The notes below the pieces were generated by a model. The model searched no databases. It was not told where the DNA came from and worked only from the letters and a program-made list of their open reading frames with translations. Shown here piece after piece: positions 20,601 to 31,800 of a stretch of DNA of 64,000 nt; the stretch's first letter is position 1, and each line of letters begins with the position of its first letter. Position numbers and translations under genes: made by a program. This DNA is from Macrostomum hystrix (Eukaryota; Platyhelminthes; Macrostomidae): assembly GCA_950097015.1 (NCBI GenBank), contig CATNEN010000001.1, forward strand, positions 9,357,001 to 9,421,000, in the 5' to 3' direction.

Positions 20601-21244
20601 GACATAGTTGAAGAGTGACGTAGCTTGGAGTGACATAGTTTAGGAGTGACGTAGCTTGGAGTGAAATAGTTTGGGAGTAACGTAGCTTGGAGTGACATAG
20701 TTGGAGAGTGACGTAGCTTGGAGTGACATAGTTGGAGAGTGACGTAGCTTGGAGTGACATAGTTGGAGAGTGACGTAGCTTGGAGCGACATAGTTGAAGA
20801 GTGACGTAGCTTGGAGTGACATAGTTGAAGAGTGACGTAGCTTGGAGTGACATAGTTGAAGAGTGACTTAGCTTGGAGTGACATAGTTTAGGAGTGACGT
20901 AGCTTGGAGTGACATAGTTGGAGAGTGACGTAGCTTGGAGCGACATAGTTGGAGAGTGACGTAGCTTGGAGTGACGCAGCTTGGAGTGACATAGTTTGAG
21001 AAATACGTAGCTTGGAGTGACATCGTTAGGGAGTGACGTAAGAAACGAAGCCATGGGATTATAAGGAAAATTACCTCATAAAGGTGTAAGCCAGTTCGCT
21101 GACCCGGTAGACTTTCCAGCCGAGAGTTTGAAAGAAGTTAGTAATCCTGGCTAGGCTAGTTGTCTTGCCGCCGCACGGCCCCCCGGTTAGCACCACCTTG
21201 TAGATCTGCTTCTTTTTTACACTGCTGCTGGCGTCGTGGTTCAT
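17669..21244 (-). CDS. Ttd14: TTD14-like P-loop ATPase/GTPase protein
   Basis: Four exons: 21075-21244, 19914-20166, 19021-19326 and 17669-18268. Every junction keeps frame and the total is 1,329 nt (442 aa). Exon 1 has the Walker A loop in [20 protein letters not shown] near the N-terminus. Exon 2 has a Walker-B-like [15 protein letters not shown]. Exons 2 and 3 continue the AAA_28-type nucleotide-binding domain ([13 protein letters not shown]). Exon 4 ([55 protein letters not shown]) resembles the C-terminal CYTH-like half of Drosophila TTD14, a GTP- and phosphoinositide-binding protein in photoreceptor TRPL trafficking. Family length (~450-480 aa) fits. All three introns are filled by different minisatellites. 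Confidence 0.87.
18290..18980. repeat. 16-bp minisatellite in TTD14-like intron 3
   Basis: About 31 nearly exact copies of GTAGTTTGGGAGTGAC at 18,290-18,790, then diverged copies. It begins ~20 bp from the exon 4 acceptor. Variants use GCAG for GTAG. Confidence 0.95.
19400..19885. repeat. 21-bp minisatellite in TTD14-like intron 2
   Basis: About 23 copies of AGGATTAACTAGAATCAGGTG. Each unit carries CAGGTGAGG on the + strand, a strong donor consensus antisense to the gene. Confidence 0.95.
20285..21040. repeat. 31-bp minisatellite in TTD14-like intron 1
   Basis: About 24 copies built from GTAGCTTGGAGTGACATAGT plus TGAAGAGTGAC or TTAGGAGTGAC. Its parts resemble the 16-bp unit of intron 3 (AGTGACGTAG), so the two arrays may share ancestry. 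Confidence 0.93.
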
Positions 21245-21597
21245 TTTGGCTTCGGATTTTGTTGTTTTGTTTAATTACAAACAGTCAAATTAATCAAACC
21301 TGCTGAAATATATGGTGATGTTATTATGTGTTTGGCTAAGTTTGACATTATGTTGATCTATATTCGTATCAACAGGGCAGATAGAATGCACGTTGGCTCA
21401 AAAAGAATGTGTCCCAAGTCAGCGAAATTTGAGTAGCATATAGCTTGTCTCGTCTTACGCCTAAATATAGCCGAACGGATGAGATATATGTCCTAATTTG
21501 AACTGGGTTGGAATTTTCCATGAGAAAAATTCTGTTCTGTTCCGATTTCTTAAATAGACTGTTGCGTAGCTTACACAGCTGTATAATACGGAATGGC

Positions 21598-21926
21598 ACA
21601 TCAGTTTGTGACCCGTAGACCCGCACCCAGAAAGGAGGCAATTCTGCCTATTTCGCTGACTCCTGAGAAAACACGCACACAGATACCTTACACTCATGCA
21701 CACACTCAGGTGTGTACATATGCCCTTTGACTTTCTCATCGTCGGGCAGTGTACACTCTCACTGTGCCTTGGAGGTTGGCCCTCAAGGGCGTAAATTGCA
21801 TGACAAGCCCCCAAGCCTTCTCTCCGCGGCAGCGGCCCAAATGAATGTGGCCTCTCCGCGGAATCGAGCTTAGGGACCTCGGTGCGAGAGGAAAACGCGT
21901 TAGAACGCTCTGCCATTGACCCCCAG
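21598..21926 (-). mobile_element. SINE family A copy, reverse
   Basis: On the - strand it starts GGGGGTCAATGGCAGAGCG, with GAGCTCGATTCC-like and GGCCAACCTCCAAGGCACAG segments, and runs to AGGCAGAATTGCCTCC-like sequence. Its 3' end is truncated near 21,598. It lies between the TTD14-like and THUMPD3 genes. Confidence 0.8.
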
Positions 21927-22497
21927 GAAAATATATATTTATAATTTATGGAAAATTTGTCGTCATCTAAAAACTATGACTTACCTGTAAGATTCTCTTT
22001 AAAAAACTACAGAAAAGATACGCAAAAATTGAAGTGAAGAAAACCTGGGTGCCGCTCGATAGAATTCTACATAAAATACAGACTAACATAGGCGTTAACT
22101 TTGATAGCCAATGAACGAAGGCCATTTAGTTTACCAAATGATAGACCCTGCAAAAATCTGCCTGACGACGCGTTAAAAGTGCAACGCAATGTACACAAAC
22201 CTGTACAGTGTGTGCATGTGTTACTAGACACAGCAAAATTCCATCATAAAAATTATTGATTAAGAAAAGAATTAAGTCGCTAATAATATCATTTTGTCCA
22301 AATGATAGAAATCTTGCATTATAAACGTGCTATATAATTTAAAATGCAAACCTTCAGCTTGATGCAAATGCAATGCAAACGAATTTTAGTGCACTTTTTA
22401 ATTATTTAACATGAAATGCGCAGCGGTGCATAGCGGGGAACTTGTAAATTAAAATTAATTTTGACCTTCACCGAAAAATGTGTACAGCATAAGAAGC

Positions 22498-22503
22498 TTT
22501 ATT
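22498..22503 (-). terminator. Poly(A) signal of THUMPD3
   Basis: AATAAA on the - strand about 80 bp beyond the stop codon. Its position fits a cleavage site near 22,480. Confidence 0.5.
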
Positions 22504-22583
22504 TTCAATTAGTAACATATACACTCTACCTACTTAAAGTAGTTTAATTTCGCCAAAATCATTAACGACAAAATAATGAAATT

Positions 22584-25318
22584 TTAGTACGGCTTCGAAC
22601 CAGTCGTCAAGGCTGTAAAACGATTAGCGGTGCGAGTGAGCAAGACTAGACTGGCTGCTATGCCGCCAATGCTAACACCAACTACCCTAGTTGTGATCCA
22701 ATAGTCGCTTAATAGTCGCACAGCTCTACTAAGATTGGTTTTATCGGCTGACAGTAAACAGGCCCGACCGGTGCCAGGAACGCAGCACTTGGCCATAGAC
22801 AAGAGTGCGGCTGGATACAGGCTAAAATTTTCTCGCTTAGAGCCCAGACGCTTGCCAAATGGTAAATCGGCTAGAAGGACATCCACAGTAGCCGGTCGTA
22901 GGGGAAATTTACGCAGATCCCAGCGCACCAAATCAACAGCCGGTCGTTGCTGCCAACGCTTGCACCAGTTCTGAATGTTGGTCAAAGATTTCTCTAAAGC
23001 AATCTGATGACAATCACCGGCAAAGTGCCAACAATCTGGATGAGTTGTCCAAGCCTCCACAGGTATGCTACCGCTGCCGCACATCGCATCGCAAACGATG
23101 TCACCTGGCTGCAGTTGGCACAGACGGATCATTCCAGCGGCTATGGTAGATCGCAGGGCCGTACTGCCGAGCTCGATTAGTTGACCGCGAAAGTCCATGC
23201 AGACGCGGTTTAATGATAGGCACAATCGCACTATCGGACCCTCTATCCATAGTACGACCTGGGCGAATAATCAAACAAAATCAACATTAGTTTTAACTGA
23301 AGCAAAGCGTAGGAATCGAACCCCAGACATAATTCAGACCTAATTAACGTCAAGTCCCATGAACCGTTAAGAACATCACATCCCATAAACCCGTGAGAAA
23401 ATCATATCCCATGAACCCGTGAATAAATCACACCCCATGAACCAGTGAGAACATCACATCCCATGAACCCGTGAATAAATCACACCCCATGAACCAGTGA
23501 GAACATCACATCCCATGAACCCGTGAATAAATCACACCCCATGAACCGGTGAGAACATCACATCCCATGAACCCGTGAATAAATCACACCCCATGAACCG
23601 GTGAGAACATCAAATCCCATGAACCCGTGAGAACATCAAATTCCCTTCATGATATTAAAAAAATCGAACCTCAACGTCGAAATTTTTCAAATCAACATTC
23701 CAGCCAAAGTAGTCCTGAACAGCTGCGCCAACAGCTGCCGCGGCCTCCATGGACTGGAAGGAATGACCCGAGCCGGCGCGATAGCAGGTGCAACGAAAGC
23801 TTAACCTGTCAGGAACTCTGTCAGGGGAGCAAGACTTGTCAACTGGCTCATCCTGATCTGTCGAAGGCTTAACTCGACCGTCCCTATCGATAACAGGTTT
23901 ATCTCTAGTTAACTCATAATCCGGCAGTGGCTGATGATCAATAAACCGTATCTGGCTGTGACGCCCATCTGGCTCGTAGAATAGAGCCCTCCAGGCGTCC
24001 ATGGCCAGCTTCCAGTCGGCTTTAGGCACCAGATCGATTAGACGATCGAGAGATTCGATCTGAAAGTTTTATGTCAATTCAAAAATTCACATCAAAATGA
24101 CAGTCGACCGGCAGCTAGCTGACTCGTGAGCACACGCGTACGGAAGTATTGTAAATCATGACCGGACTATTTTATTGTCACGTATTGCCAAACCGAACTG
24201 TTTCTTGGGAGTCAGACTTTAACAGTAGAAATACAACAGGGGTATTTCAAATACCCACATTCATTCAATCAATCGCCATGAAAATTCAGAACACAGGCTA
24301 AAATTTTCCGCTCTATCCAATGAAACAACTTCCAGAGTCACAAAACATCTGCATTGTCGAGATATTCAACGATTCTCGTCGGGGCAATAGTTTTTCTGCT
24401 CACAAAATTTCTTCATGGAACTAATATTGTTAATTATGTTTTAACCAAAATGGATTTGCCATTGATGCAGAGCAATGCTCGTTGTCCTTTGTCACCAGGG
24501 TCTTCGAAAAAAATCGCTGAATATCTCGACGATGTTGACTCTACCATCCTCCGCAGCTATCAGCACCGCCTTAACCCTGAGGTCGAAGACTCCTGACCTG
24601 ACTGCGACGAGCCAGGCCACACTACTTCACATCTTCAGGTGCAATGCCAGGCCTACGGAGCTCACGTTAGAAAACCTCTGGACCGATCCTGTTAAGGCCG
24701 CCATCTTCCTGAAACTACCGACGAGCGAGATAGAGTGCGAGCGTCCCGAACTAGCCTAGAGGAAGGCTACAATACACACGATGTTGACGTCGGACGGCTT
24801 TGAAAGTTAAGTTCATCGTAAAGAGCGGAAAATGTTGATCCATTTTCGGTGGACTATCACGAAAATCGGTCATTCGGATTCGGATTTGAAATAGCCCGGT
24901 GGTCGTTTCCCAGGGGAAAAATAGCGCTGTCTTTGACTTCAACTTCGTAAATAAAAACAAATGCAGAACATAGTTTTATACACACTTTGTCGAGTTTAGC
25001 ATCTGAGTCGGCGGCATCAGCAACAGCGGTATCGACTCTATCAAACGGTCGGCACTCGTAAAATACCAAGAAATGATTGGCTGGCATTCTTAAATTTAAC
25101 ATGCGCTGCAGGACATCAACTTGTTCAGACTCGCAGGACAAGGCACTGGATTCTAGATGGCAGAGTAAGCGACCTCGACTGGCATCAACTGAACGAACGC
25201 CCACACTTGCCAGACTCTCTAGTGCTTCATCGCGAGCTAGCTCTTCCAGTCCGGGCGGACATGTGCACCAGAATTTTATTGTTTGCTGGTCAGTTTCAAC
25301 TGATGACACTGACGACAT
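22584..25318 (-). CDS. THUMPD3: THUMPD3-like tRNA (guanine-N2)-methyltransferase
   Basis: Three exons: 24986-25318, 23670-24059 and 22584-23258. Both introns are phase 0 and the total is 1,398 nt (465 aa; the human protein is about 500). Exons 1 and 2 carry the N-terminal THUMP region (CTCPPGLEELARDEALESL). Exon 3 is the SAM-dependent methyltransferase domain: LRSTIAAGMIRLCQLQPGD, DAMCGSGSIPVEA (SAM loop) and the catalytic DLPFGKRLGSK motif, then FSLYPAALL and PGTGRACLLSADK. The family makes N2-methylguanosine at tRNA position 6, with TRMT112 as partner. The exon 1 donor (AAA|GTGTGT) is weak, so that boundary is the least certain. An acceptor-like TTCAGCTTCAG sits 1 nt before the ATG. Confidence 0.92.
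23335..23645. repeat. 26/52-bp minisatellite in THUMPD3 intron 2
   Basis: A two-part unit alternates ACATCACATCCCATGAACCC and AATCACACCCCATGAACC, repeated about six times as a 52-bp dimer. It reaches to ~25 bp from the exon 2 donor. Confidence 0.9.
24340..24840. mobile_element. MITE-like inverted-repeat fragments in THUMPD3 intron 1
   Basis: CATTGTCGAGATATTCAACG at ~24,354 is mirrored by an inverted copy at ~24,515-24,540 (CTGAATATCTCGACGATG). A further inverted end near 24,780-24,830 (GACGTCGGACGGCTTTGAAA) matches 29,615-29,660. Related ends occur at 29.6-29.9 kb and 58.3 kb. Only short translatable pieces are seen. Confidence 0.45.
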
Positions 25319-25407
25319 GCTGAAGCTGAATAACATAATAGGTGAGAAGGTAATCCGATCCTACTACTTGTAGATAGAAATAGAGGCTAGAAATTACACC
25401 CAAGCAC

Positions 25408-25695
25408 AGGGGATGAGTGGCAAAGCGGTCTGACGCCTTTACCACTCGCGCCAACGTCCCTGAGCTCGATTCCGCGGCGAGGCTAAATTAATTTGGGGGG
25501 GGGGGAGGCTAACCTCCAAGGCACAGTGAAAGTGTACACTGCCTGACCGATGAGAAAGTAAGAGAGGATGTACACACCTGTGTGAGCATGAGTGTGTGCT
25601 CAGGAGTCAGCGAAATGTGCTCGCTGGCTGCGGGTCCAGTGTCGCCAAATTATGTGCCATTACCCGCAGCCCTCATGCAATTATTATATATCATT
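25408..25695 (+). mobile_element. SINE family A copy
   Basis: The head GGATGAGTGGCAAAGCGGTC (A-box-like TGGCAAAGCGG), the B-box GAGCTCGATTCCGCGGCGAG, the body AACCTCCAAGGCACAGTGAA, and the 3' end CCCGCAGCCCTCATGCAATT. It lies ~90 bp upstream of the THUMPD3 start in the opposite direction. A possible SINE B fragment follows at 25,725-25,805. Confidence 0.85.
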
Positions 25696-25805
25696 ATTTT
25701 TATACACCTAGTCCAGTTGCCCTAGATGTACAGTCTGCGGACTGTGAAGGCTGTCACACCCCACCCTAATAAATGATTGGTACCAATTTTAAGCTACCTA
25801 GTTAG

Positions 25806-26331
25806 GTGTATCTTTAACAACCACTGAATTCAGTTATTTTTAATCAATAGTTTTATCTATGGCCTAACTAAAGGCTTAAGAACATTTGAAATAAAGAAAA
25901 AAACGATTAAAGTAAACGACATTAGATATTTTATATTGCATTTTATTAAAGTCAGCGACTAATGCGTATTTATTTACCGTTCCGGCAAAAAGATTATTAT
26001 CCTAGAGATCATTTTATTATTTTAACATAATAAAATTATGGAATTCGACCTTATGCACCACACGTGTATATATTAAATTATAGTTTAGCTCACAAATATG
26101 TAAAATAAGTAGGCTTTATGCACGATAAAGTACATAATAGTCGATAGATGCACATTTACGGTAGTAAGTTTTCTGTATTTAGTTTCATACTTTGAAACTG
26201 TTGAACACAATCTAATTAGTAATTGCCATGATGCACACAAGAACACTAATATTTTGTTGTTAGAAGACCAAAATTTTCACAATTTGATGAAGCAAACAAT
26301 TAAGTTGGTCGTAAAACCTGTCGCTAGCTAC
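25806..26331. other. AT-rich intergenic sequence downstream of RAB5IF
   Basis: No further ORF or array was recognised. It probably includes the RAB5IF 3' untranslated region. Confidence 0.35.
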
Positions 26332-26781
26332 CTACATGCCGTTACCAGCGTGACAATGATCATAGACAATGATCCACAATACTAGGAACGATGCAAACGA
26401 GGTCATCAGTCCTTCTTTGAGAATTTCACCGAGGCCGCCGTACTCCTCTTCGTCTACACTTTGAAATAGGCTGGTGTAGGCATAGACTAGGGCGCAGTTG
26501 ATCAGGAAAAACAGTGCTAGACCGGCGATACCTTTTAGAGGCAGAAGGCCCCAGACTAGGCCAAGCAGAGCTGACAGTATCTGTCTCTGCCAATAGACGA
26601 CGTCCAATAATTCGTCTTTACTAGTCCAATCAGCTTTTGGTCGGATTGATCTGGAAAAAGTTTCCGCTATAGTTGGCTTCTTGGTCGACGATGAGGCGTC
26701 GGAGGCTGTGCCGCTGCCGCTGATGTCGCTAGAGCCGCCTCCGCCGCGATGCCTAGTCGATGCGCTTGAACTGGCGGTCAT
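26332..26781 (-). CDS. RAB5IF: RAB5IF / OPTI (Rab5-interacting factor family, ER translocon)
   Basis: A single open frame of 149 aa. The N-terminal ~40 residues are Ser/Gly-rich and disordered. Then comes the conserved core: WTSKDELLDVVYWQRQILSA, LGLVWGLLPLKGIAGLALFF, SVDEEEYGGLGEILKEGLM and TSFASFLVLWIIVYDH. These give the three hydrophobic segments and the DEEEYGG motif of the Rab5ip/EMC6-related family. In vertebrates this protein (OPTI) works with TMCO1 in the GEL complex of the multipass translocon, in the ER membrane. The coding region is intronless here. An acceptor-like AAATTTCAG lies 14 nt upstream of the ATG. Confidence 0.9.
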   Translation of the reverse strand: MTASSSASTRHRGGGGSSDISGSGTASDASSSTKKPTIAETFSRSIRPKADWTSKDELLDVVYWQRQILSALLGLVWGLLPLKGIAGLALFFLINCALVYAYTSLFQSVDEEEYGGLGEILKEGLMTSFASFLVLWIIVYDHCHAGNGM

Positions 26782-26822
26782 TGTATTCTGCTGAGCTGAA
26801 ATTTAATTAGAATCTGAGTCAC

Positions 26823-27125
26823 AGACTGTCTATGGAAAAAACTGTCGAAAATACTTTCAACTTAGGAATATCAAGACTAGCTGTCACTGGCGGCAATCAG
26901 AGACCGACTATGGTAGAAACTGTCGAAAATACGTACAATTAAAGAACATCAATAGAGTGGCTGCCAGAGGCGACAGTCACATACTGTCTATGGTAAAAAC
27001 TGTCGGAATATCGTTTTCACTTTTAAGAACATCAATAGAGTGGCTGCCAGAGGCGACAGTCACATACTGTCTATGGTAAAAACTGTCGAAACTACATTCA
27101 ATTAAAGAATGCCAATGGACTGGTT
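26823..27125. repeat. ~80-bp tandem repeat upstream of RAB5IF
   Basis: About 3.7 diverged copies with the recurring blocks TGTCTATGGTAAAAACTGTC and GAGTGGCTGCCAGAGGCGAC. It starts ~40 bp upstream of the RAB5IF ATG, so it could overlap its promoter. Confidence 0.8.
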
Positions 27126-27650
27126 TAATGACAGACACTATAGAAACTAGTTTAGCTATTCGCATTTGATTAAATCGTTAGGTTGGATTCATTACAGAAC
27201 ACGGCCCACAGCTAAAAGTACAAAGCTGCTACAGTATAGGAAAGGTTGAAACGGAATTAGCAAATGCCACGAAGCCTACTAGTAGTTAGATACAATCTGC
27301 ACTGTTTTACAGTCAGTCTCGAGTTAAATATCGGGCTAACCCTAAGCAACAGGCGCGCACATTTACCTTCTTTTAGTTTCAAGACGACTAAACTGAACTC
27401 CTATCACAATTTTGTACTGGATCTAGGAAACGTGCAAAGAAATTTAACTGAAAAAGGACACTGTATATTGATCGGAATTATGTTATTTATTGCGAAAATC
27501 ATAGAAACAAATCACATGGCGCTTAGTATTAAAACTTGGGGAAGAGGGCAAAAAACAACAGGCAAAGTCAACAAATAAATCAATAAAATTCGGCGAATCA
27601 ATTAAAAATCGAATGTTTCCATTTAAACAAAATATTAGCACAATAATCTT
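27126..27650. other. Intergenic sequence, nothing recognised
   Basis: A 104-codon ORF at 27,264-27,578 (+) has AT-rich, low-complexity coding potential and matches no family I know. Confidence 0.3.
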
Positions 27651-28470
27651 ACCTAGGTAAGAAATCGTAGCTAGAATCGAAGAAGTAATCAAGTGTAGAC
27701 AAGGAATTAAAGGTGGAATCTAAGAAGGAATCGGACCTAGAGAAGGAATTGAAGTTTGATTTTAAGAAGGAATCGTAGCTATAATTAAAGAAGGAATCGA
27801 ACCTAGAGACGGAATCGTACCTAGTGAAGGAATCGAAATAAGAATCGAAGATGACATCTAGGAGGGAATCGAAGCTAGAATCGAAGAAGGAATCGAAGCT
27901 AGAATCTAAGAAGGAATCGAAGCTAGAATCTAAGAAGGAATCGAAGCTAGAATCTAAGAAAGAAATCGAAGCTAGAAACTAAGAATGAATGAAAGCTAGA
28001 ATCGAAGAAGGAATCGAAGCTAGAATCTAAGAAGGAATCGAAGCTAGAATCTAAGAAAGAAATCGAAGCTAGAAACTAAGAATGAATGAAAGCTAGAATC
28101 TAAGAAGGAATCGAAGCTAGAATCTAAGAAGGAATCGAAACTAGAATCTAAGAAAGAAATCGAAGCTAGAAACTAAGAATGAATGAAAGCTAGAATCGTA
28201 GAAGGAATCGAAGCTAGAATCGAAGGAGGAATCAAAGCTAGAATCGAAGAAGGAATCGAAGCTAGAATCGAAGCTAGAATCGAAGAAGGAATCGAAGCTA
28301 GAATATAGTAGCAATCGAAGCTATAATCTAGCAGGGAATCTAAGAAGGAATCGAAGCTAGAATCGAAGAAGGAATCGAAGCTAGAATCTAAGAAGGAATC
28401 GAAGCTAGAATCGAAAAAAACGAAGGAATCTAGCTTATAATTTAAGATGGAATCGAAGTCAGAATCTGAT
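27650..28470. repeat. 24-bp minisatellite
   Basis: About 33 copies of AATCGAAGCTAGAATCTAAG plus AAGG, degenerate at the left end. It lies between RAB5IF and the 3' end of the ankyrin gene. Confidence 0.93.
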
Positions 28471-28877
28471 CAGGAATGCAAAATTGCTTGCGAATTTTTT
28501 GTATTTTAATTCCCCAAAACTAGAATGGTTTACTAATACTTAAAAGCAAAATAAGTTGTCAGGTTTGCTTGCAAAATAGTTCATCACAATGTCATTTGTG
28601 TGTACAATGTCAAAAAAACATAGAAAAATAAATATCTACTTAAAACTTTAAAAAATATTGGAGCGGAGCACCAAACGAACATAAAAAATATTCTTTACAG
28701 TTAAAAGTAGTATGTTGCGAGTTTCATGCACAGAAAAGGGTAAATGACGAACGAACGAATATTGATAGAAAGACAATGAGGTCAGTAGCTACACCTGATC
28801 CTATATATTAATGGGATCTGAAGCTACACCATTGAGTCTTCAAATTGGTTAGAAAGAACAAAAGTGAAATTTTACAA

Positions 28878-31800
28878 TTAATTCTTCGGCAAGTGATTTC
28901 TCAAATTGAGGAATTCGGCAGTTAGTGCAAGAAAATCGGCCGTCCAACTATCATTGTCATTGTTGGCATTGGCGACGGGCTCAAAGTTGAGCTGGCCCGT
29001 ATCGAATTGCATCTGTCTCTGGCGTTGCATCAGGGCCACCTCTTCGCAGGGCACAGTCTCGTCCACCGACTCCCAGCGAATTCTTCTGCTGCGAAAGTTT
29101 TGCAAAATTTCACGAATCTTTTTATCCGCGGTTAGCTCCTCAGGTAGGCGACCGTCGTATGTGCGTAGGTCGAGATCGATCTGCAAGGCAAAATTTCGGA
29201 TTGCTCATAATTAAACATGAACTAAAAATACTTATACTGCCAATTAAAGTAGTGTATATAGGACCACATCACCAAAACATATTTAATATATATTTAACAC
29301 GTATTTCCCCTTACTGCCACTATTAGTAGAGTAGGTAGGACATGCGAATATCGAAAAAATTATGAATATTATCAATCAAGTTGTTTTTCCTCTTTTAATA
29401 AAAATATATTCATACAGAGAGAAAATTAGTTTTCATACTTTACTGGGATTCAGTAAATCGAATTCGCTCGTAACTTCGTTATTTCACACAAAATTTATAA
29501 GTAAAATAAAAGTCTGAGCAAGAGGTCGTGAGTTCGAATTTTAGACCAACCGATCAGCCCTAAACCGAATAACCAATTTGCGTGAGAGTCAACCATATTA
29601 CTTAAATTTTTCTGATCTTTACGATGAACTAACTTTTAAAGCCGTCAAACGTCAGCATCGTCGAGTTATTCAGCGATTCTTGGTGACAAGAACAAGTAAC
29701 GATGCTCCAGTTTTAAAATTAATGGCTAATCCAGATTGGTTCAAAAATGTAAAAATTAACAAGTTATTAAATCCCAAATAGGCAACAACAATAGCCGACA
29801 TGGTTACATGATGAAATTTAGTGAGCAAAGAAATTATGCCAATTTTTATGGTCTTTACCACCAGACACCCCCGACTAGAATCGTTGAATATCTGGACGAT
29901 GCCGATGTCTTGTGATACGCGGCCTATCTACTGTTTAAGAACTGGGAGATTAATGAAAATCGACGACCCAACAAACCTTGGCGATCCTGTTGACGCCGCC
30001 ATCACCGCAGCTCAGCAGCTGTTGAACCATGTCACGATCGCCAAACTGACAGGCCAGGTGCAGAGGTGTGAAACCGGACTTATCCCCAATCGAAGCTAAA
30101 CTAGGATCTCGCGTTAGCAAAGCTTGAGCAGTTTTGAGTTTAGAACGTCGCAAAAACTTCCTAGCCCACCTACTGCCAGTAGCGTTCTTAGCATCTGTGC
30201 AACAGTAGTGCAACGCCGTGAAACCGTTAAGGCGGCATTTCCTAGCCAAAAAGCTGGCAGTCGCACCGCTAGAAGCTTCAACTGAATGATCAACATATCG
30301 CACTACTCGCTTAGAAAGAACAAAACAATCTTCGTCTTCATTGGTAGCGGCGGCAATGTCTATGACATCGTCGTCGTCGTCGTCATAGTCTCCCTCTTTG
30401 TACTCTCCGTTAACTAATCTAACGTTGGATTGCTTGGGCAAATTATCCAACAAGAAGGTGACAATAGCGTCGGCGCCTCGCTCTATGGCAACCATCAAGA
30501 TTGTTCGACCGGCGCTGTCAACTAGAAGCCAGTCATTTGGCGGCGACCAAATCTTAGCGAACTCGTCAACTAGATCAGCTAGTTTAGCTTTGCCAGAGTC
30601 GGAGGCAGCAGAATTCATAGCGGCAACAAGGCGGGCAAATCTACGAAATCTGGCCGCTTCCAGAATGTAGCGAACGCCTTCAAATGGTTCGCCGTTGTAC
30701 AGGCGCTGTTGATGATTAACGCCGTTGCTAATGAAAACAACAGGGTCTGGAACAACTGGAGAGGCTCCGTTGCTAAGGAGATGCCGAACAATCGCTAGGG
30801 ATCCGCGCCTAGCTGCCAGATAGATCGGACGCTCGCCTTTAGAATTCGGCTCGTCTATCAGGTCCAGGGGCAGTTTTGGCGAGTCAGGCGCTGCTGATTT
30901 GCCTAGCGACAAGAGCACGGTCACTACCTGGGAGCATTAGTGAATTTTCAAATGGCTAAATTTCAGGTGTTTCTTCTATCATTCTTGTAGATGGTTTTAA
31001 AAAATGACTCTTTTTATCACACCTTCTCCCTTTTACCCCCTGATTTATTTCTGTTCTCAATCCTCTACGTTTCCACTCCAAATCCTCTTCGTTATCACCC
31101 CCTGATCCTCCCCAGTTTCCGCCCCCTGATCCTTTCCAGTTTCCACCCCCTGATCCTCCCCAGTTTCCACCCCCTGATCCTCCCCAGTTTCCGCCCCCTG
31201 ATCCTCCCCAGTTTCCGCCCCCCTGATCCTTTCCAGTTTCCACCCCCTGATCCTCCCCAGTTTCCACCTCCTGATCCTCCCCAGTTTCCGCCCCCTGATC
31301 CTTTCCAGTTTCCGCCCCCTGATCCTTCTCAGTTTCAGTACCCTGATCCTCCCCAGTTTCCACCCCCTGATCCTTTCCAGTTTCCGCCCCCTGATCCTTT
31401 CCAGTTTCCGCCCCCTGATCCTTCTCAGTTTCAGTACCCTGATCCTCCCCAGTTTCCACCCCCTGATCCTTTCCAGTTTCCGCCCCCTGATCCTTTCCAG
31501 TTTCCGCCTTCTGATCCTCCCCAGTTTCCGCTCCCTGATCCTCCCCAGTTTCCACCCCCTGATCCTCCCCAGTTTCCGCCCCCTGATCCTCCCCAGTTTC
31601 CGCTCCCTGATCCTCCCCAGTTTCCGCTCCCTGATCCTCCCTAGTTTCCGCTCCCTGATCCTCCCCAGTTTCCGCTCCCTGATCCTCCCTAGTTTCCGCT
31701 CCCTGATCCTCCCCAGTTTCCGCTCCCTGATCCTCCCTAGTTTCCGCTCCCTGATCCTCCCTAGTTTCCACTCCCTGATCCTCCCCAGTTTCTGCCCCCT

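Noticed and set aside
18229-21054. ORFs of 60-209 codons on the - strand ([15 protein letters not shown] and relatives)
   Set aside because: They are translations of the intronic 16- and 31-bp arrays of the TTD14-like gene; splice joining removes them.
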